Program-made: the position numbers and the translations under genes | The notes under the pieces: model-generated | What the model was told of the DNA's origin: nothing | Seen by the model: the letters and a program-made list of their open reading frames with translations, nothing else | Databases searched by the model: none | Part shown: positions 10,686-23,408 of the stretch, one piece after another | Numbering within the stretch: the first letter of the stretch is position 1 | How the letters are laid out: each line of letters begins with the position of its first letter | Origin: Adiantum capillus-veneris | Taxonomy: Eukaryota; Streptophyta; Polypodiopsida; Polypodiales; Pteridaceae | Length of the DNA: 64,000 nt | NCBI GenBank assembly: GCA_014529385.2 | Contig: CM043954.1 | Span: 97,858,747-97,922,746, forward strand | Direction: 5' to 3'

Positions 10686-11250
10686 AGGAAGGGGGGCATG
10701 TTAACCCTCACGGCACACGGACACCCTATGATCTATAAACGTTGTATTATTTAGAGTCAAGTACCGGGCTTGTCGGACCAATAGGAACAGGGTAAGGGTG
10801 ATCGCCGATGACAGGCGCACTCTAACTGGAATATTCAAGGAGTTAGTTGGCTAAGTATGGGCGCCCAAGTGTGAATGGGGTGAGCTCATATAAAAGCCAC
10901 TAAACCTAATTTTTACTCATTCTCTCATTGTGCAATAGAAGCCGCTCTTGCTCCATCTCCACCTTCTCCTTCACCATCTCCTTGTGTGTGTTTGTACGTG
11001 TGAGAGAGAGTGTGTGTGTGATCGAGCGTTGCCGCGGCACGACGGCGGCGAGGCGGTTGAGCGCGGCGTAGCGGCGTCTCCCTCTTTTTCGCGGTGCGGG
11101 AATCCTTCATTCGCAACTACGCAGGAAGGTGAGTGACACACCATTCTTCCTTGTGAGCTTGTCTGTTGTATGACTGTGTGCTAGGAGCCTTTGTGGCTCA
11201 CACACGGCGCGTAGCAAGGCCCTAGACGTGACAACGTGTCAATGGTAACC
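10686..11250 (+). repeat. Polypurine tract and LTR beginning at 10699
   Basis: AGGAAGGGGGG (10686-10696) plus CA precedes TGTTAACC at 10699, a typical LTR start. A TATA box (TATAAAA) is at 10889-10895, and a GC-rich segment follows at about 11030-11110, which would be R/U5. The LTR end was not found; no second copy lies in the window to compare. The end coordinate is a guess. Short frames in the GC-rich part are not convincing genes. Confidence 0.5.
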
Positions 11251-13190
11251 TAAGAGGTAAATCTTTGGGAAATAGATAGGTGTATTCCATTCGACGTTCT
11301 TTAATTGACTAGCAACATTTTCTTGTTGTGGTGACAAAGAACTAGCAAGAGAGAAAAGAGAAGAAGAAGCATGCAGATTTCAAGAATTATCAACCATAAG
11401 TGGTCATGCCAATAGTTGTTCAAAAATGACACAAAGAGTAACAAAAAAAGAGTTCTTCTATGTCATCATCTGAAGAGAGCTTCATAAGCTTGGCTGGACA
11501 AATAAGTGGTGAGGAAGGCATGTCATTTCCCTCAACACTGCAACACATTCACACCATTGTATTAAACAATTCGACTATTATTCTCATAGCTACGATGTAA
11601 TGATGACCCTTTTAGCACTAATTTGGTAGCGTAACAAGACATAAAAGATTCCTTTCAAGGTTTTGGAAAAAAAAGATCAATACTCCTTGTATATGTGTGA
11701 AGTTTAAAGAATCCTTACATGAGCTTGATATTAAGAACCCACTCTACATGGGAAAAATAAGTAGCATGCATATTGTGTGATTCCTAGGTCATGATAATAT
11801 TCGAAAGCGAATGTAGTGTTGCATTTGACTAAAAACAATATATCTTACGATTAACTCGTGCTACATCACACAATAAATTTTTCATGCAACCAATCTTTTT
11901 TCTTCATCAACTTCAATGGGTTCCTAATGTAAAGTAAGAGGTTTCTATAGCCCCATATGTTTTTGATTGTGCATACAATTAAGTACAAAAAGTTACATTT
12001 TTTGTATCCTGCAGACCTCTCATCAATGTTTACATGACTGCACCTGCATTTACATGTGTACATGCTTTATATCAATACATCTTGGTAAATCATCTCCATA
12101 TTAACACCCACAAAGCATTAGAAAAATCCAACCATGTTTTCTTATGATAATTCTAGACCATTAGAAAGAGAATGTGGTCTAGGAGAGACTCTTTATTTGG
12201 AAGTTTAAAAAAGTCAAACTTTTGGTATTAAGAAAGTAATCAAAGGACAACCTTTGGATTTAAACATGCAAAACAACTAGTTTATTTAAATTCAAAGTTT
12301 CCCCCCAAAATGGAATTTAAATCTAGCGGGGGTAAAACCATATCATGTAGCATATCTATGGAAAGAGCTTAACGTGTAGATTGCAGATATATGATGTCCG
12401 CTCAAGTTGGAGATCATATGTGGGAGTTTTGGAAGGCCAAAAATCATAAAGTTATCCACCTCCTTTTTTGGGAGAAAAGTGCATTCTTTGACCACTCTTA
12501 CACATCTCTTACACACCCACCATTTTTGCACACATGGCATGCACCTATTCATAAAATTGTTAATCACCTCCATAAGCTCATGGCAAATAAAGAGGCCCTC
12601 GTACACCCCATCCTCTTTCTAATGCATTACTAGAAAGCATAAAAATTGTGCAATGAAAAACCTGGCTTCCACATTGTGGCCATCTCAATCTTTTTGAAAA
12701 GTATGTACTTGTAGCCAAAATGGTAGTGTATTTTTAGGATTGGACCTAAGATAAAAATTCACCATGTTCATTGAAGAAAATGAGCAATATTGTTCATAAT
12801 ACATATCTAACTCAAAATGACTCCGATTTTGGTAAAATAGATTATATTTCCTACTTTGTGCTATTGGGGATCTTGGATGTCCCAAAACTCAAGAAAGATG
12901 CAATATATATTGATGAGTTTGTATGCACAATATTTCCTTTCTATTTTATATACATTGCCAAAGAATGATTAAATTATAAAAATTGTCCATAAATCTGCAT
13001 GGCACAATTTTCATAAATATCCCATAACCTCAAATACACAGAGTAGTCATGCATTGCAATCATTAGAATACATTTATAATGATGAATGCTATTTATGTAG
13101 CACCCTAGGACTCACTAAGAGGTGTTTTAGGGTGGTCTATGGCCAATTAAAGAAAAATGGCTAAAAATAACACACATTTCTTTTGCACAA
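11251..13190. other. No gene seen; AT-rich non-coding DNA
   Basis: Only short frames without family resemblance, low-complexity A/T stretches and a TATA-like TATAAAAG near 13209. It is probably decayed repeat or intergenic sequence. Confidence 0.5.
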
Positions 13191-13267
13191 ATTAGGTTGG
13201 AAAATGCTTATAAAAGAATTCTAGGGCTAGAATCCATACCCCAAAAAACTTCCAAGTTTTTTTCAGC

Positions 13268-13700
13268 TCATAATCTCTCTTTGATCTCATTAGCATGCCT
13301 TGCAATAATTCTAGGAAATTTCTTGATTAAGAGGACATAAAAGTGTGATGTTACCAATGGCAAATTGAGACCTTTCACCAACTTGTCCTCAATGAAATTA
13401 TGAGAGGCACTATCATCTACCATGAATCTCACCTTTTGATCTTTGATAGTCCCATGCATTCTCACAAGCTTGTGTGGTCAAAAAGCCAGTTGCCACATAT
13501 AGGCCGTAATACAACACTCATGCTCCACTTTGATATGTGTTACTTCCACCTTAGAACAACAAGATGAGGATTTAAGAGGAAGCATTTGCACCTTTTGTAG
13601 AAGCTTTTCCTTGCTCTAGAGAGTAGATTTTCCCTTAGGACAATCCTTTTTGTAGTGTCCACTTCTCAAGAAATCACAACATAATTTATCCTTCTTTGCC
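13268..13700 (-). pseudogene. Fragment of a Gypsy gag-protease (minus strand)
   Basis: Reading leftwards, a zinc-knuckle remnant (S-G-H-Y-K-K-D-C-P, near 13650-13690, first Cys lost) is followed by a retropepsin fragment ending near 13268 with F-M-V-D-D-S-A-S-H-N-F-I. The active site is mutated: D-S-G-A-S is expected. Because gag-protease here comes after the RNase H remnant at 13790, this is a piece of a different element rather than part of the next one. Confidence 0.55.
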
Positions 13701-13789
13701 TTTTCAAAGTCTTTCCTTGACACATGGCCTTGCGGCCCCTTCCTAACTTATGAAAAATTCTAAACTCAAATTTCAAAAAAAAAAACTCC

Positions 13790-15525
13790 ACCTAATTACC
13801 ACACCTTGAATGATCACTTTGTTGATCAAGAAGAGGTGTTCCTATTGATATTGACGTAGAAATGGAATATCTTGCCCAACAAGTAGTTTCTGAACTTTGT
13901 GTTATTGAAAACCCTAGTGCTTCTCACTCTATAGTGGAGTATCCTTGTTAAACTAAACTAAACCACCAACTGGAAAGTAGACTAGATAGTCCATCTTTCC
14001 ATTAGGTTGAGCTAGTATAGATCCCATCACCATTTCAGATAAATCCACATGCACACAAAAAATTACATCCCAATCTAGCTGGCGAAGGACTAGCTTCCTA
14101 TTGATCAGGTCCTTCAAGCATTGGAGACTTTGTTCACATTCTTGGGTCCAAATGACCTTCTTCCCCTTTTGGGTTAACTCATACAAGGGAAGTTCCTTAG
14201 CTACAAACATATGGATGAATCTTTGATAAAAATTCACATATCCTAGAAAAGACCTCAATTCATGTACATTTTTTGAGGCTCTAGCTTGTTGAAGACATTT
14301 AATCTTATCATTAGGCATCTCAATACCATTCCTAGAGACATTATGTCCCATGAGTTGGCCTTTCCATACCATAAATATTAATTTAAATGGGTTCAAGCAA
14401 ATCCTCTTCTCCTTGAATTTCTCAAAATCCATTTCAAGAAAGAGTAGACGCATTTACTCATTAGAGAAGATAGCAAGATCATCCATAAATATTGCCAGGA
14501 GCTGGTGAAAAAGTTCATTGAATATTTCCTTGGGGGGTGCACTACGTAATCATGTTAATGTATAACGTGAGTTCGAAAGGAGGGGTTTTAAAATACAAAA
14601 AATTTAGGCAATTTAATAGAGATACATTAAAATAAGGGGTTTTTATATTCAATTTTGGAAAAATTTCCTTAAATAAGGGGTCATTTTATTCATTCAGACA
14701 TGTTAAAAGAGGGGTTTTTTAATACCCCACGAATGTACGTTATATAGGGGGGTACTGAACAGTGAACCCCCCGAGAATATTTCCATCTTACACATCTAAA
14801 AGGTGGCTAGAGCATTACAAAGTTCAAATGGCATGATTAAGCATATGAACACTCCCCATTCCGTGCTAAAATTTATTTTGGCTCTATCTTTTGGTGCAAT
14901 TTTTAGTTGATTGTAGCCACTATAGCCACCCATAAAACTATACATCTTGTGGCTAGCAATTTTTGCGAGAAACATATTTATAAAATGGGAGCAAAAATGG
15001 GTCTTTAATAGTCTAAGCATCAAGATTTCTATAATCCACACATACTCTTAACTTCCCATTTTTCTTAGGAACCAATATAGTTAGGAATAACAACTCACTG
15101 CTTGCAACCTTTGTGTGATGAGATTGTCAGTCTCCTACTTGACCTTCTTAGCATAGTTAGGGTTCACTTTGTATCTCTGTAGTCTCATTGATCTCGCATT
15201 TGGTTTTAGTGGTATCCTATGCTGACACACTTTAGGATCAACACCTTTCAAGTCAGTGTGTTCCCATGAAAATACATGTATTTTTCAAATAAAGCTCTGG
15301 CCTTTTCCTTAATCTTTGGCTTTAGATGCTTCCCGATCTTAACCATTTTAGGGTTCTCATCTGTGCCAATGTTCCATTCTTCTACCTCTTGATCATCAAG
15401 GAGCATCCAATTTGAACCTCCTCCCTTTTGTTTCACTAGTGATTCTGCTTTTTTCTTTTCTATACAAATTCTAGCTAGATATTCATTGAGTGAGTCAACT
15501 AGCTCGATAAGTCCAAGCTCCATCT
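13790..15525 (-). pseudogene. Decayed Gypsy RT and RNase H (minus strand)
   Basis: Reading leftwards from 15525: a pre-RT segment with I-G-T-D-E-N-P (about 15335-15365), a HRIPLKP-like piece near 15235, the G-Y-S-G-Y-N-Q motif near 14920, the M-P-F-E-L-C-N-A-L-A-T-F block at about 14800-14840, and F-M-D-D-L-A-I-F at about 14465-14490. The connection motif F-L-G-Y-V-N-F-Y-Q-R-F is near 14230 and the RNase H start V-H-V-D near 14045. Numerous stops and frameshifts, and a MITE at 14530-14774, break it. It joins gag and protease remnants at 15850-17960 in the correct order for one old element. Confidence 0.8.
14530..14774. mobile_element. 245-bp MITE inside the decayed RT
   Basis: The insert begins TTGGGGGGTGCACT and its far end, on the other strand, reads TCGGGGGGTTCACT: inverted repeats of 14 bases with two mismatches. 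A further matching pair (TATAACGTGAGTTCG left, TATAACGTACATTCG right) lies inside them. The host sequence GAATATTTCC occurs on both sides (14520-14529 and 14775-14784), a 10-base target duplication. Removing the insert plus one copy rejoins the RT reading frame between the F-N-A-L-A-T-F block and the E-I-F-N-E-L-F motif. The interior carries repeated AGGGGTTTT-like motifs and no coding capacity. A 9-11 base duplication fits the Mutator superfamily. Confidence 0.8.
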
Positions 15526-15849
15526 TTGTTCTTTTAGAAGCTTGATCTAAAATCTTTGTATTTGTCTAAGTTGTCTAAAATCAAAATTCTCTTGATTTGA
15601 CAGTTATGATGTGTGCCCATCTAGCTAAATTGTCCTTTCGCTAGTGTTTCACTCCGTGAGCTGATCTAGGTACTACTTTCTCTGCCTATCAGCCTACTCT
15701 TTGTCCATTAGAACAACAGTCAGGTTTATCTCTATGAGTGGAAAGATATTCATTGAGGCTAACATCCTCTCAATTTTATCTGCTTCATATTTATTACAAA
15801 TCTCCTTTGGTCTTAAAGCCTTTTTCTAAATTCTTGTATTTTTGTGTCT

Positions 15850-17960
15850 TAATCTAAATTCTCTTGGTAACCCCCTGAATGGTTACTCTCTGATAGGCAT
15901 AGTTGTGTATAGCCCCTGCAGCTCTGAGTCATGGTCTACCCAACGACATTCCATACGCTCCCTATACATCCAAGACTAAGAAGCTGGTTTTGATTTTTTC
16001 TTTACCCACTTTGATTTACATATTCTCAATATACCATGTGGACTTGACTACCCTATGGTCAGCCATCCTAACCCTAAATGGTGTTGGTTTTAGGTCCTAA
16101 ATTCCTAGTTTTTGGCTCAAATGTTTCCCAAGAAAATTGACTCAACTCCCCCATCTAGCATTGCTCTAGAAAATGGTTCCCATTTTCTTTTGAGTTTGTA
16201 ATCTACTTGAATTATTGGAACCTCATCATCCCTTATGGATGCCAAGCTCACTTTTCTTGCTTCATCTTTTGTCTACTGACCTTTCAGATTCTGGTAATGT
16301 GTGTTTGATGTATCCAGTTCTACTAAAAACTTTTGGATTCTCTCATAGACCTTAACATATATCTTGTCTTGTTCATTACCAAAACTACAATCTAAATTGG
16401 AGGATCTTTCCTCCACTTGGCTATCTTCACAATTTCATTGAGCAGACTTTCCTTGTCTGGTAGCCGGCTAATCTTCTGATGCACTCTCTGACTGATCCTT
16501 CACCAATGTAGTACCTCCAACATTGGTCAAGTATGATATGACTTGCCTTACCTTTTCAACTAGGATCTAAACTGTAGCTATCAGGGACTCATCCAATCTA
16601 AATATTGTTTTCTCCTCACCAAATTGCTTGAGTTGCCTCTCTTCTTGAGAACTTGAAGGTTGAGGCTATAGTTTTTGAATTATCTGAGCATCTAAACACT
16701 CTGGCTATTCTAGCATCTTCTTTGCTAGGTTCTCTATAATCTTGGCTACCAACTCTTGTTGTTCTTGCCATTCATCAACTACTTTCCCTTTTCCTTTTAC
16801 CTTCCATGTCTCTCTCTATTGCTCCGACTTGTTGGTTTCAATAGTTTTATTCTTCTTGGGTTCTCTTGAAATCTCTTCAATTACTACACCTCTGCTTCTG
16901 GTCACTACCTTCACTAGCATTGGTCTAGGTGCTTTCTATTCAGATCCCTTTGGCAGTCTCTAGGCCCTGAGCTGCAAAGTGTCCATATCTGCCACACGTA
17001 TAGCAATTAAACTCCTTTTTCCAAATTCATCCCTTCCTCTATCTCAGATAGTACCCCCTTGGTATCTGCCTCTAACATCACTAGTACTTATACTGGTCTC
17101 ATTCTCTTTGGAGCCACTTGCCAAATTTTCTTTCATTGCTTCTAGATTTGTCATCAATGCAATCATACATAAGTGTTTCCCTTTCTTAAAATGATAAATT
17201 CTTATCCCATAATTGCTCCATACATGCCCATAAGCTTTACAGTATGTGCACGGGGAACATTCATTTGAATTGTGATCTCTACTACACTTTGAACACCAAG
17301 TTTGGATCTTTTCTAATGAAGATCTGCTTTTGGTCATCTTAGATATCTATTTTGACATTTCTTTAGCTTCTTGGTCAACGAGCCTTTCTTCTTGCTCTTA
17401 TATTTTTCATGTGAGTCACTATCAAATGAGCTAGAAGTTGTAGTAGAATTTGAAGCTTCAGTCAATGTCTCACTATAGCTACAATATCTTCTCTTGTAGC
17501 TCTTTTCCCTTTTAGTTTGCTATTCCAATTACAATGCTCTCTAAACTAGATCATTGAATTTATTTGTAGGAGTTGGAACCTCTTATTCCATTAGCTTCTT
17601 GATTCTAAAACCATTCAAGAACCAATCCCTCATTAACTTTTTTGATGGAGGTCCTTGCAATTGTCTGGTCAGTTCCTTGATTTTCTAAATATATCTTTTG
17701 ATTGACAATTTGCCTTGATTTATCTTGTCTAAATCGCACAAAATGACTTCAACCCCCCTGTTATTTGAGTAATCCAATGAAAATGCTTTAATCAAATAAT
17801 TATACAATTTGAACTATCATAATAGCACTTTTTAGCTGCCTTCTTTAGTGTTTGAGAAAAATACTCTCCCCATCATCCACATCTATATCCTTCATCTCAT
17901 CGTGCTATTCAAAAGCCTATATGTGCACAACTGGGTCATTATTCTTTCCCCCTTTGAAGA
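15850..17960 (-). pseudogene. Decayed Gypsy gag and protease (minus strand)
   Basis: Reading leftwards: a nucleocapsid segment at 17337-17044 with C-S-K-C-S-R-D-H-N-S-N-E-C (again CX2CX3HX4C) and a second C-T-Y-C-K-A-Y-G-H whose last Cys is lost. Then a retropepsin near 16170-15850 shows L-D-G-G (about 16165) and the C-terminal S-L-G-R-P block followed by A-G-A-I-H-N-Y (about 15890-15950). Stops are frequent. The region between the knuckles and the protease, about 17040-16200, has only scraps of frame, and so does 17340-17960 upstream, which should hold the capsid part. The order gag, protease, RT is the Gypsy order. Confidence 0.65.
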
Positions 17961-18950
17961 ATGGAAATGATTTATTCATGTCAAATAGTGCTAGAGTTCA
18001 GTTCCCCATCCGGTGGTAGCTCCAGAGCTCCAGTATCTCTCATGTAGCAGAATAGGGAGTGGGGGTTGTTTTGTGGCTATGCCTGCCTGTACTTGAGGTA
18101 GACATACCTAATCATGATGGTTCACTTCATTATGTTGTTCACCCAGTAGGCTAGCATGAGGTGAGGCCCGCATTCCTAGGTTTACCTGGGGTTAGAGTCT
18201 CTAGCTCTCTGCAAAACAACTACTAAATATGTGTCCCAGGTGACTTTTAGTGATTTTATATATTTATTAGTATTTTCCCCAGCTATTAGGATCATGGGGT
18301 TTTCTACCAATACGTAGGTGCAATTTCCCAATTGCCTTATATAGGTAGCCCCTCCACTTGTATTATTGGCATGTTGATTAGTGCAGAGATCTGGAGTGTC
18401 TGGGCACACTCTCAGGACACTCTCTCTGTAACATTTTTTGTTTGCTAGCATTTTATGTACACAAAAACCAACCTCTCTTTAGAGTTTTCTCTCTCCATAG
18501 TGATCTCTCTCTCTCTGGTGTTTTTTCCTTGGAATCTTATCTCCTTTTTCTAGTGCTTCCCCTCCACATCATGTGGACACCCTCTTCGATGTTCCATTGT
18601 TTGTGGTGTGTTCTCATGCCCGTTCAGTGGGTGTAACTCGCTAGGACCTCAATGCTGAGGAGATCCATCATCATAGATACAAGATCTATTGGCTACTCAA
18701 TAGAGAGAGGTTTTTGATCACGGTTGTAGACAAGTTCATCACTTGATTCACCTTTTTGTTGCACCTTTGATATAGTATCAAAGCCGCCATGACGTGCTCT
18801 TGAATTGGAAATTTGTGCAAGTTTGTGGTACTGATTTTCGTGATGAAAAGAGACGATTTCCTTTTTTTTCATTTTTTACTCTTTTGGGGCTAATTTACAG
18901 ATTCTATATTCTACCTTGACCTAGTCTTATCACATGCCTAAATTCTCCAA
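17961..18950. other. No gene; possible 5' end of the Copia element that follows
   Basis: Non-coding. A sequence TAGTATCAAAGC at 18773-18784 differs at two places from the initiator-Met primer-binding site TGGTATCAGAGC and lies about 180 bases before the Copia coding remains, so the preceding few hundred bases may be a decayed Copia LTR. No LTR ends could be fixed. Confidence 0.35.
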
Positions 18951-21201
18951 CACCATGTGGAGGAGTGATGATTCTGAAACCAATTCAACCCGTGATGATG
19001 AAGTACATCATGAGGAGGAGATTGGTGGCGATGAGACCACCGTCAATGAAGAATGGGGAGATTGGTCCTAGTTTTATTTTGGCATAGGTGCTCAACAAAT
19101 CAAGATACCTACACTCCCTATCTTTCCTTCGATTTGGTAATTGAATGATGACAACTATGCCATTTGGAAAGCTACCGTGATGTTGGTCTTTGAGTCTTAC
19201 GATCTTGCAGGTTTTGTCTCGAGAAACTTTCAACAGCCATAGGACTCGGCAAGAGGGAAGTTATGGGAGCATGCCAATGCTCCAATTTGGTCTTTCATTA
19301 TCCTTAACAGTGTACTCCAACTTCTATTCTTCCTTGATTATGAGTGACCGACTGAATACTATCTCCTGGGATGAGATTGTTCCAACGGTATTGGACCAGG
19401 AGAAACGATTCAATATGGGGAATAATTCGGGCTCCCACCGGTTCTTCCAACAAAAACAAGAAGCAAAAGGGTAAGAAGAAAAGCAACAACACCAAGGAAA
19501 AGAAGAATGATGTAAAGCATGAAGCCTTGAAGGCAGAATGACATTGCAACGGTTGTGGTGAGAAGGGCCATTCTTGGAGGAAGTGCTCAAAGTGTCTTCA
19601 AATTCATCTACGATAGTGGTGCAATCACTGGCCTCTGTTCATTTGGAGATTCTCCCCACAAAATACTCTCCGAGGACATCGGAGGTTGAGTTGACTCATA
19701 CAAAATGAGATGATCATGATTGTATTCTTAATAGTGATGATTCATGGGGTCTTGCACGTCAAGATGATGTGATTGGATTCTTGATAGTGGTACTTCACAT
19801 CACATGACACCTTCAAAGAATCTTTTGTCTAACATGAAACAACACTATGGTACCATCTTCATTGGCAACTAATATGAGATTCCTATTCACAACGAGGGAT
19901 CCTTGGAGCTCATTCTTGATGGCAGAGGGGGTATGCATACCTCCAAGGTACTTTACGCTCCAAAGTTGGGATTTCATCTTATGTCTATGCACGAGGTGTG
20001 CAAGCTTGGCATGGAGGTGATCTTCATAGAGGATGCAATATGTGTTGAAGATAAAAAATTCAACAAAGAGGTCACACACGACAAGATTATACCTTTAGAG
20101 GGGGCTTCCGTTCCCTAGTCTTTCATGACAACCACCGACTTGCCGATACTTTGAGACCTTGACTTTGATTTTCCTCTCGATGAACACTATTCTCCCACCC
20201 TTGTCCCTCAGGCTTTGAAGGAGATTGCACCCATTCTCGATGATGCAGATGACCGTGGTTCTAATCCTAGTGCAGAGTTAGAACTAGATATACCAATAGC
20301 TTGTCCCACAGGGAGAGAGTTAGACAAGTTGCCAAAGTGGAAATTGGAGACTTTGCAAGATTTAGCAACTTTTGATTCTCCACTCGATTGGTATGATGCC
20401 AATATACAAGAAAATATTAGTGACTGTGTGTTGTTTAAGTGGATGGGACTTTGTTACAGATGAGCTATCTTTTAATGTCTATAGTAATCAATGATAGAGA
20501 TCCTCTTACAATTGAGGAGACACATTCACAACCAAAGTGAAAGTTGGCTTTTTAGAAAGAACTTGTTTCCATCAAGAAGAACAACACTTAGGTGTTGGTT
20601 CCACAACCCGCCAAGCAAAAAAGTGATTAGTGTCAAATGGGTCTACACGACCAAGTATAAATTTGATGGTTCTTTAGACAAGAATAATGCAAGACTAGTT
20701 GTGTCAAACGCTGTTCTTAGAAACCCAATGTAGACTACAAGGAGACCTTTGCAGTGAATTCAAGGATGACCACCATTCCGATGGTTTTTTCCCTTGTTGC
20801 ATTTTTTGGGTGGTCAATTTTTTTGATGGATGTTGTTTCAGGTTTCCTCAATGGTGATCTAGAGGAGGTGGTGTATGTGGAGCAACAGGGTTCAAGGATC
20901 TAGACTTTGTAGACAATGTTTGAAAGGCTCTCTAGGCCTTAAAGCAATCCCTTTGAGCATGGTACCAAAAGATAGACTCTTTCTTCCTACAACAGTACTT
21001 TTGACGATCTTCTATAGACCTAGTCTTATAATTTACCATGAGGGAGGATCATTGACACTTGTTATCCTCTACATGGATGATCTTGTGATTAGAAGTAGCC
21101 ATGTTGAGCGCATTTGCATTACTATGGAGACCTTGGCTAATGATTTTGAGATGACAGATCTTGGCTTGCTTCATCACTTTCTTGGACTGGAGGTATGGTA
21201 G
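18951..21201 (+). pseudogene. Decayed Ty1/Copia retrotransposon coding region
   Basis: Remnants in Copia order: gag with N-Y-A-I-W-K near 19155; a zinc knuckle C-N-G-C-G-E-K-G-H-S-W-R-K-C at about 19549-19590; a protease start W-I-L-D-S-G-T-S-H-H-M at about 19773-19805; then RT pieces with V-K-W-V-Y-T near 20630, G-F-L-N-G-D-L near 20843 and the catalytic Y-M-D-D at about 21070-21081, followed by D-L-G-L-L-H-H-F-L-G at about 21160-21190. The integrase is missing or beyond recognition between 19850 and 20480. Frames change repeatedly. No RNase H or 3' LTR was recognised downstream. Confidence 0.8.
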
Positions 21202-23408
21202 ATATAGGGGGAATCTTTATCTCTCAAGAACGGTAGATCCACTCTCACTATCTCATTTCAGAACCAAGTAGCACCATATATGGACAGTAGAGAAATGTGT
21301 GCGTGCATGTGTGAGTTATGAGGGAAGATAGGTCATAGACTCTGCATGGCTTTAGTGATTAGGAGCCTGAACAAGCGCAGCTAGATGGAACTCGAATTGG
21401 TGTGTGTTTCTGTGTCCTTCTCTTGAGGACTTTGCATGGATTTAATGAGCAGGTATTTGCAATGAGCGAACTGCAGCTACAGCCTGAGCAGGAGAGTGAT
21501 GAGGTTGATTGCATAGCAGGATTTGAAGTGTGTGTGTGTGTGTGTGTGAGTCGGAGACTCGGGTACCCGATGGTAGCCCCGCAACACTGTGTGTGTGTGT
21601 GTGTGTGTGAGAGTATCACCAAGACAAATTGCGCAAGTGGCCGAAAACTCAGGAGTCAAGCCAAAACTGTGTGGGGTCGTGCCAAGCCAAAACTTTGTGG
21701 GGTTTTGAACGTACTAAACTTGAAGGTTGTGTGTGTGTGGGTTCCTGCCAAGACAAAACTGGCAATTGGGTGGGGTCGGCTCCGGTTTAGCAGCGATTCA
21801 GCTGATCTGAGTCTCGAGAAAGTGTGTGTGTGTGGGCCTCTGCACGTGCAATAGCTGCCAGGCTGGTTGGCTTTTAGTTGAAAATGGGTGTGTGTGTGTG
21901 TATGTTTGGGAGCTATGAGCCAAGGGAGACAATTATGGCTTGGCGCATGGCATGCTAGATGCGAGTATGCAGAGCACGATTTTGAGGGTAGGTCATACGA
22001 AGCACAACAGGCATGAAACAATTAGTTGCCTTGGTCGATTGGCTATCCTTTGATGCTTCAATTGTTCGAGAGCTCGCTACACAGGCACTATACTGTTTGA
22101 AAGGTTTGACAAAGAAGGAAATCACGTGCAATCTGTAGGGGTGGGCGATACAATCGCCTTCTGTCTACTTTTGGAGGGGAAGGTACTCCTGCATGTGACT
22201 TTGTAGACAAACCTGCTGGAGGCAGACCTTTGCGTGATCAACACCCCAATAAACACAAGCTCCCACTCAGTTACCAACTCTAACAAGCAGAGACAGAGAG
22301 AAAAAAGATTAGCTTTCCACGAACTGTTTCTCGGATGCTTACTTTGACCATTAAAAAAAAATAAAAATTTGTGCAAAGAATGCATACTCTAGAATTCGCC
22401 TGCTATCCAATGGGATGCGAGAGTAAGGTAAAGTATGATTTCACCGTCACATATGCATGTCTGGTGCTTGATTACAACTAATAGCCCGTGTTTGACATGA
22501 TTGATATTTCTTTTAGAACAATTCTATGACAGCAGGGAACATGATTTTTGTGCTTGTGCTTTGCATGGGTTCATTGAATATTTTTGACTGAATTGCATTA
22601 AAAATGTGGAAGTTGTGATTTTTGATTGAAAAATGTAGCGTGGATTGAATTACGGGACTTGTGCTTGAGCATAAAAATTTGCATGCTTGACAGGTATGCT
22701 AAAAATGCGCTAAAATTAAGCATTGATCTTTGGTGAATGACCCTGGGATAGCATTATAGTTTTGGATTTGTGACGGATCGTAACCTTTTAGTGCTTATTG
22801 TGTATGTAAAACTCTTTGATGCACTAATGGTCAAGCTTCATTCAAAGGGGTATGACGGTTTCGGGAGAGAGATAACATTTTTATTTCATCATATGCTTTC
22901 TCTCTCTTACGCTATGTATGGCATACGGGCATGAGAGCCACATTCGATGATGAGTTGATGCATGTTATGCTATGATTGAGTATGATTTTAGCGTTTGGCT
23001 TTATTGAAGTTTTCATTGCATTAAATGACAAGCTCTTTTTGAAAAGCATGTGAGCTTTATGTTAGAATTGCACTAGACTATGAGTTGTGCTTGTTTGGTT
23101 GGGATTTTATGTTTGAAAATGGCATTGGATATGCATTTTTATGCTTGAATTGAATGAAAACATTGAAAGCACTAAAACCAAGCTTGTTTGATGGACAAGC
23201 GAGAGCATGAAAAATTTTGGGTTTGTGGTTGATTTTTTAGTGCTTGTGGTGAATGACAAATACTTTCACTAACAAGTGAGCTTCATTTTGAAGGGGTGTG
23301 GTAGGTGTGTGATTCCAAGTGATCCAACAAGGGGTCATCATTGTAAAATATTAAAAATTTGGCTAATTAGAGTCATTCCAATTGTTTGGATTAAAAGTTG
23401 TATATATG
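21202..23408. other. Non-coding, with short (TG)n blocks
   Basis: Short TG tracts recur near 21529, 21590, 21727, 21822 and 21887, separated by unrelated sequence; the frames through them are artefacts. From about 22400 the sequence is AT-rich with many TGCTTGA-like words. It joins directly to 32044 if element E4 is removed. Confidence 0.5.

Noticed and set aside
10925-11136. Overlapping GC-rich frames on both strands
   Set aside because: Short, mirror-image and located in the presumed R/U5 of an LTR; no motif supports a protein.
18182-18451. Minus-strand frame of 89 codons
   Set aside because: No family motif, no supporting context and ordinary length for chance; lies in a decayed region before the Copia remains.
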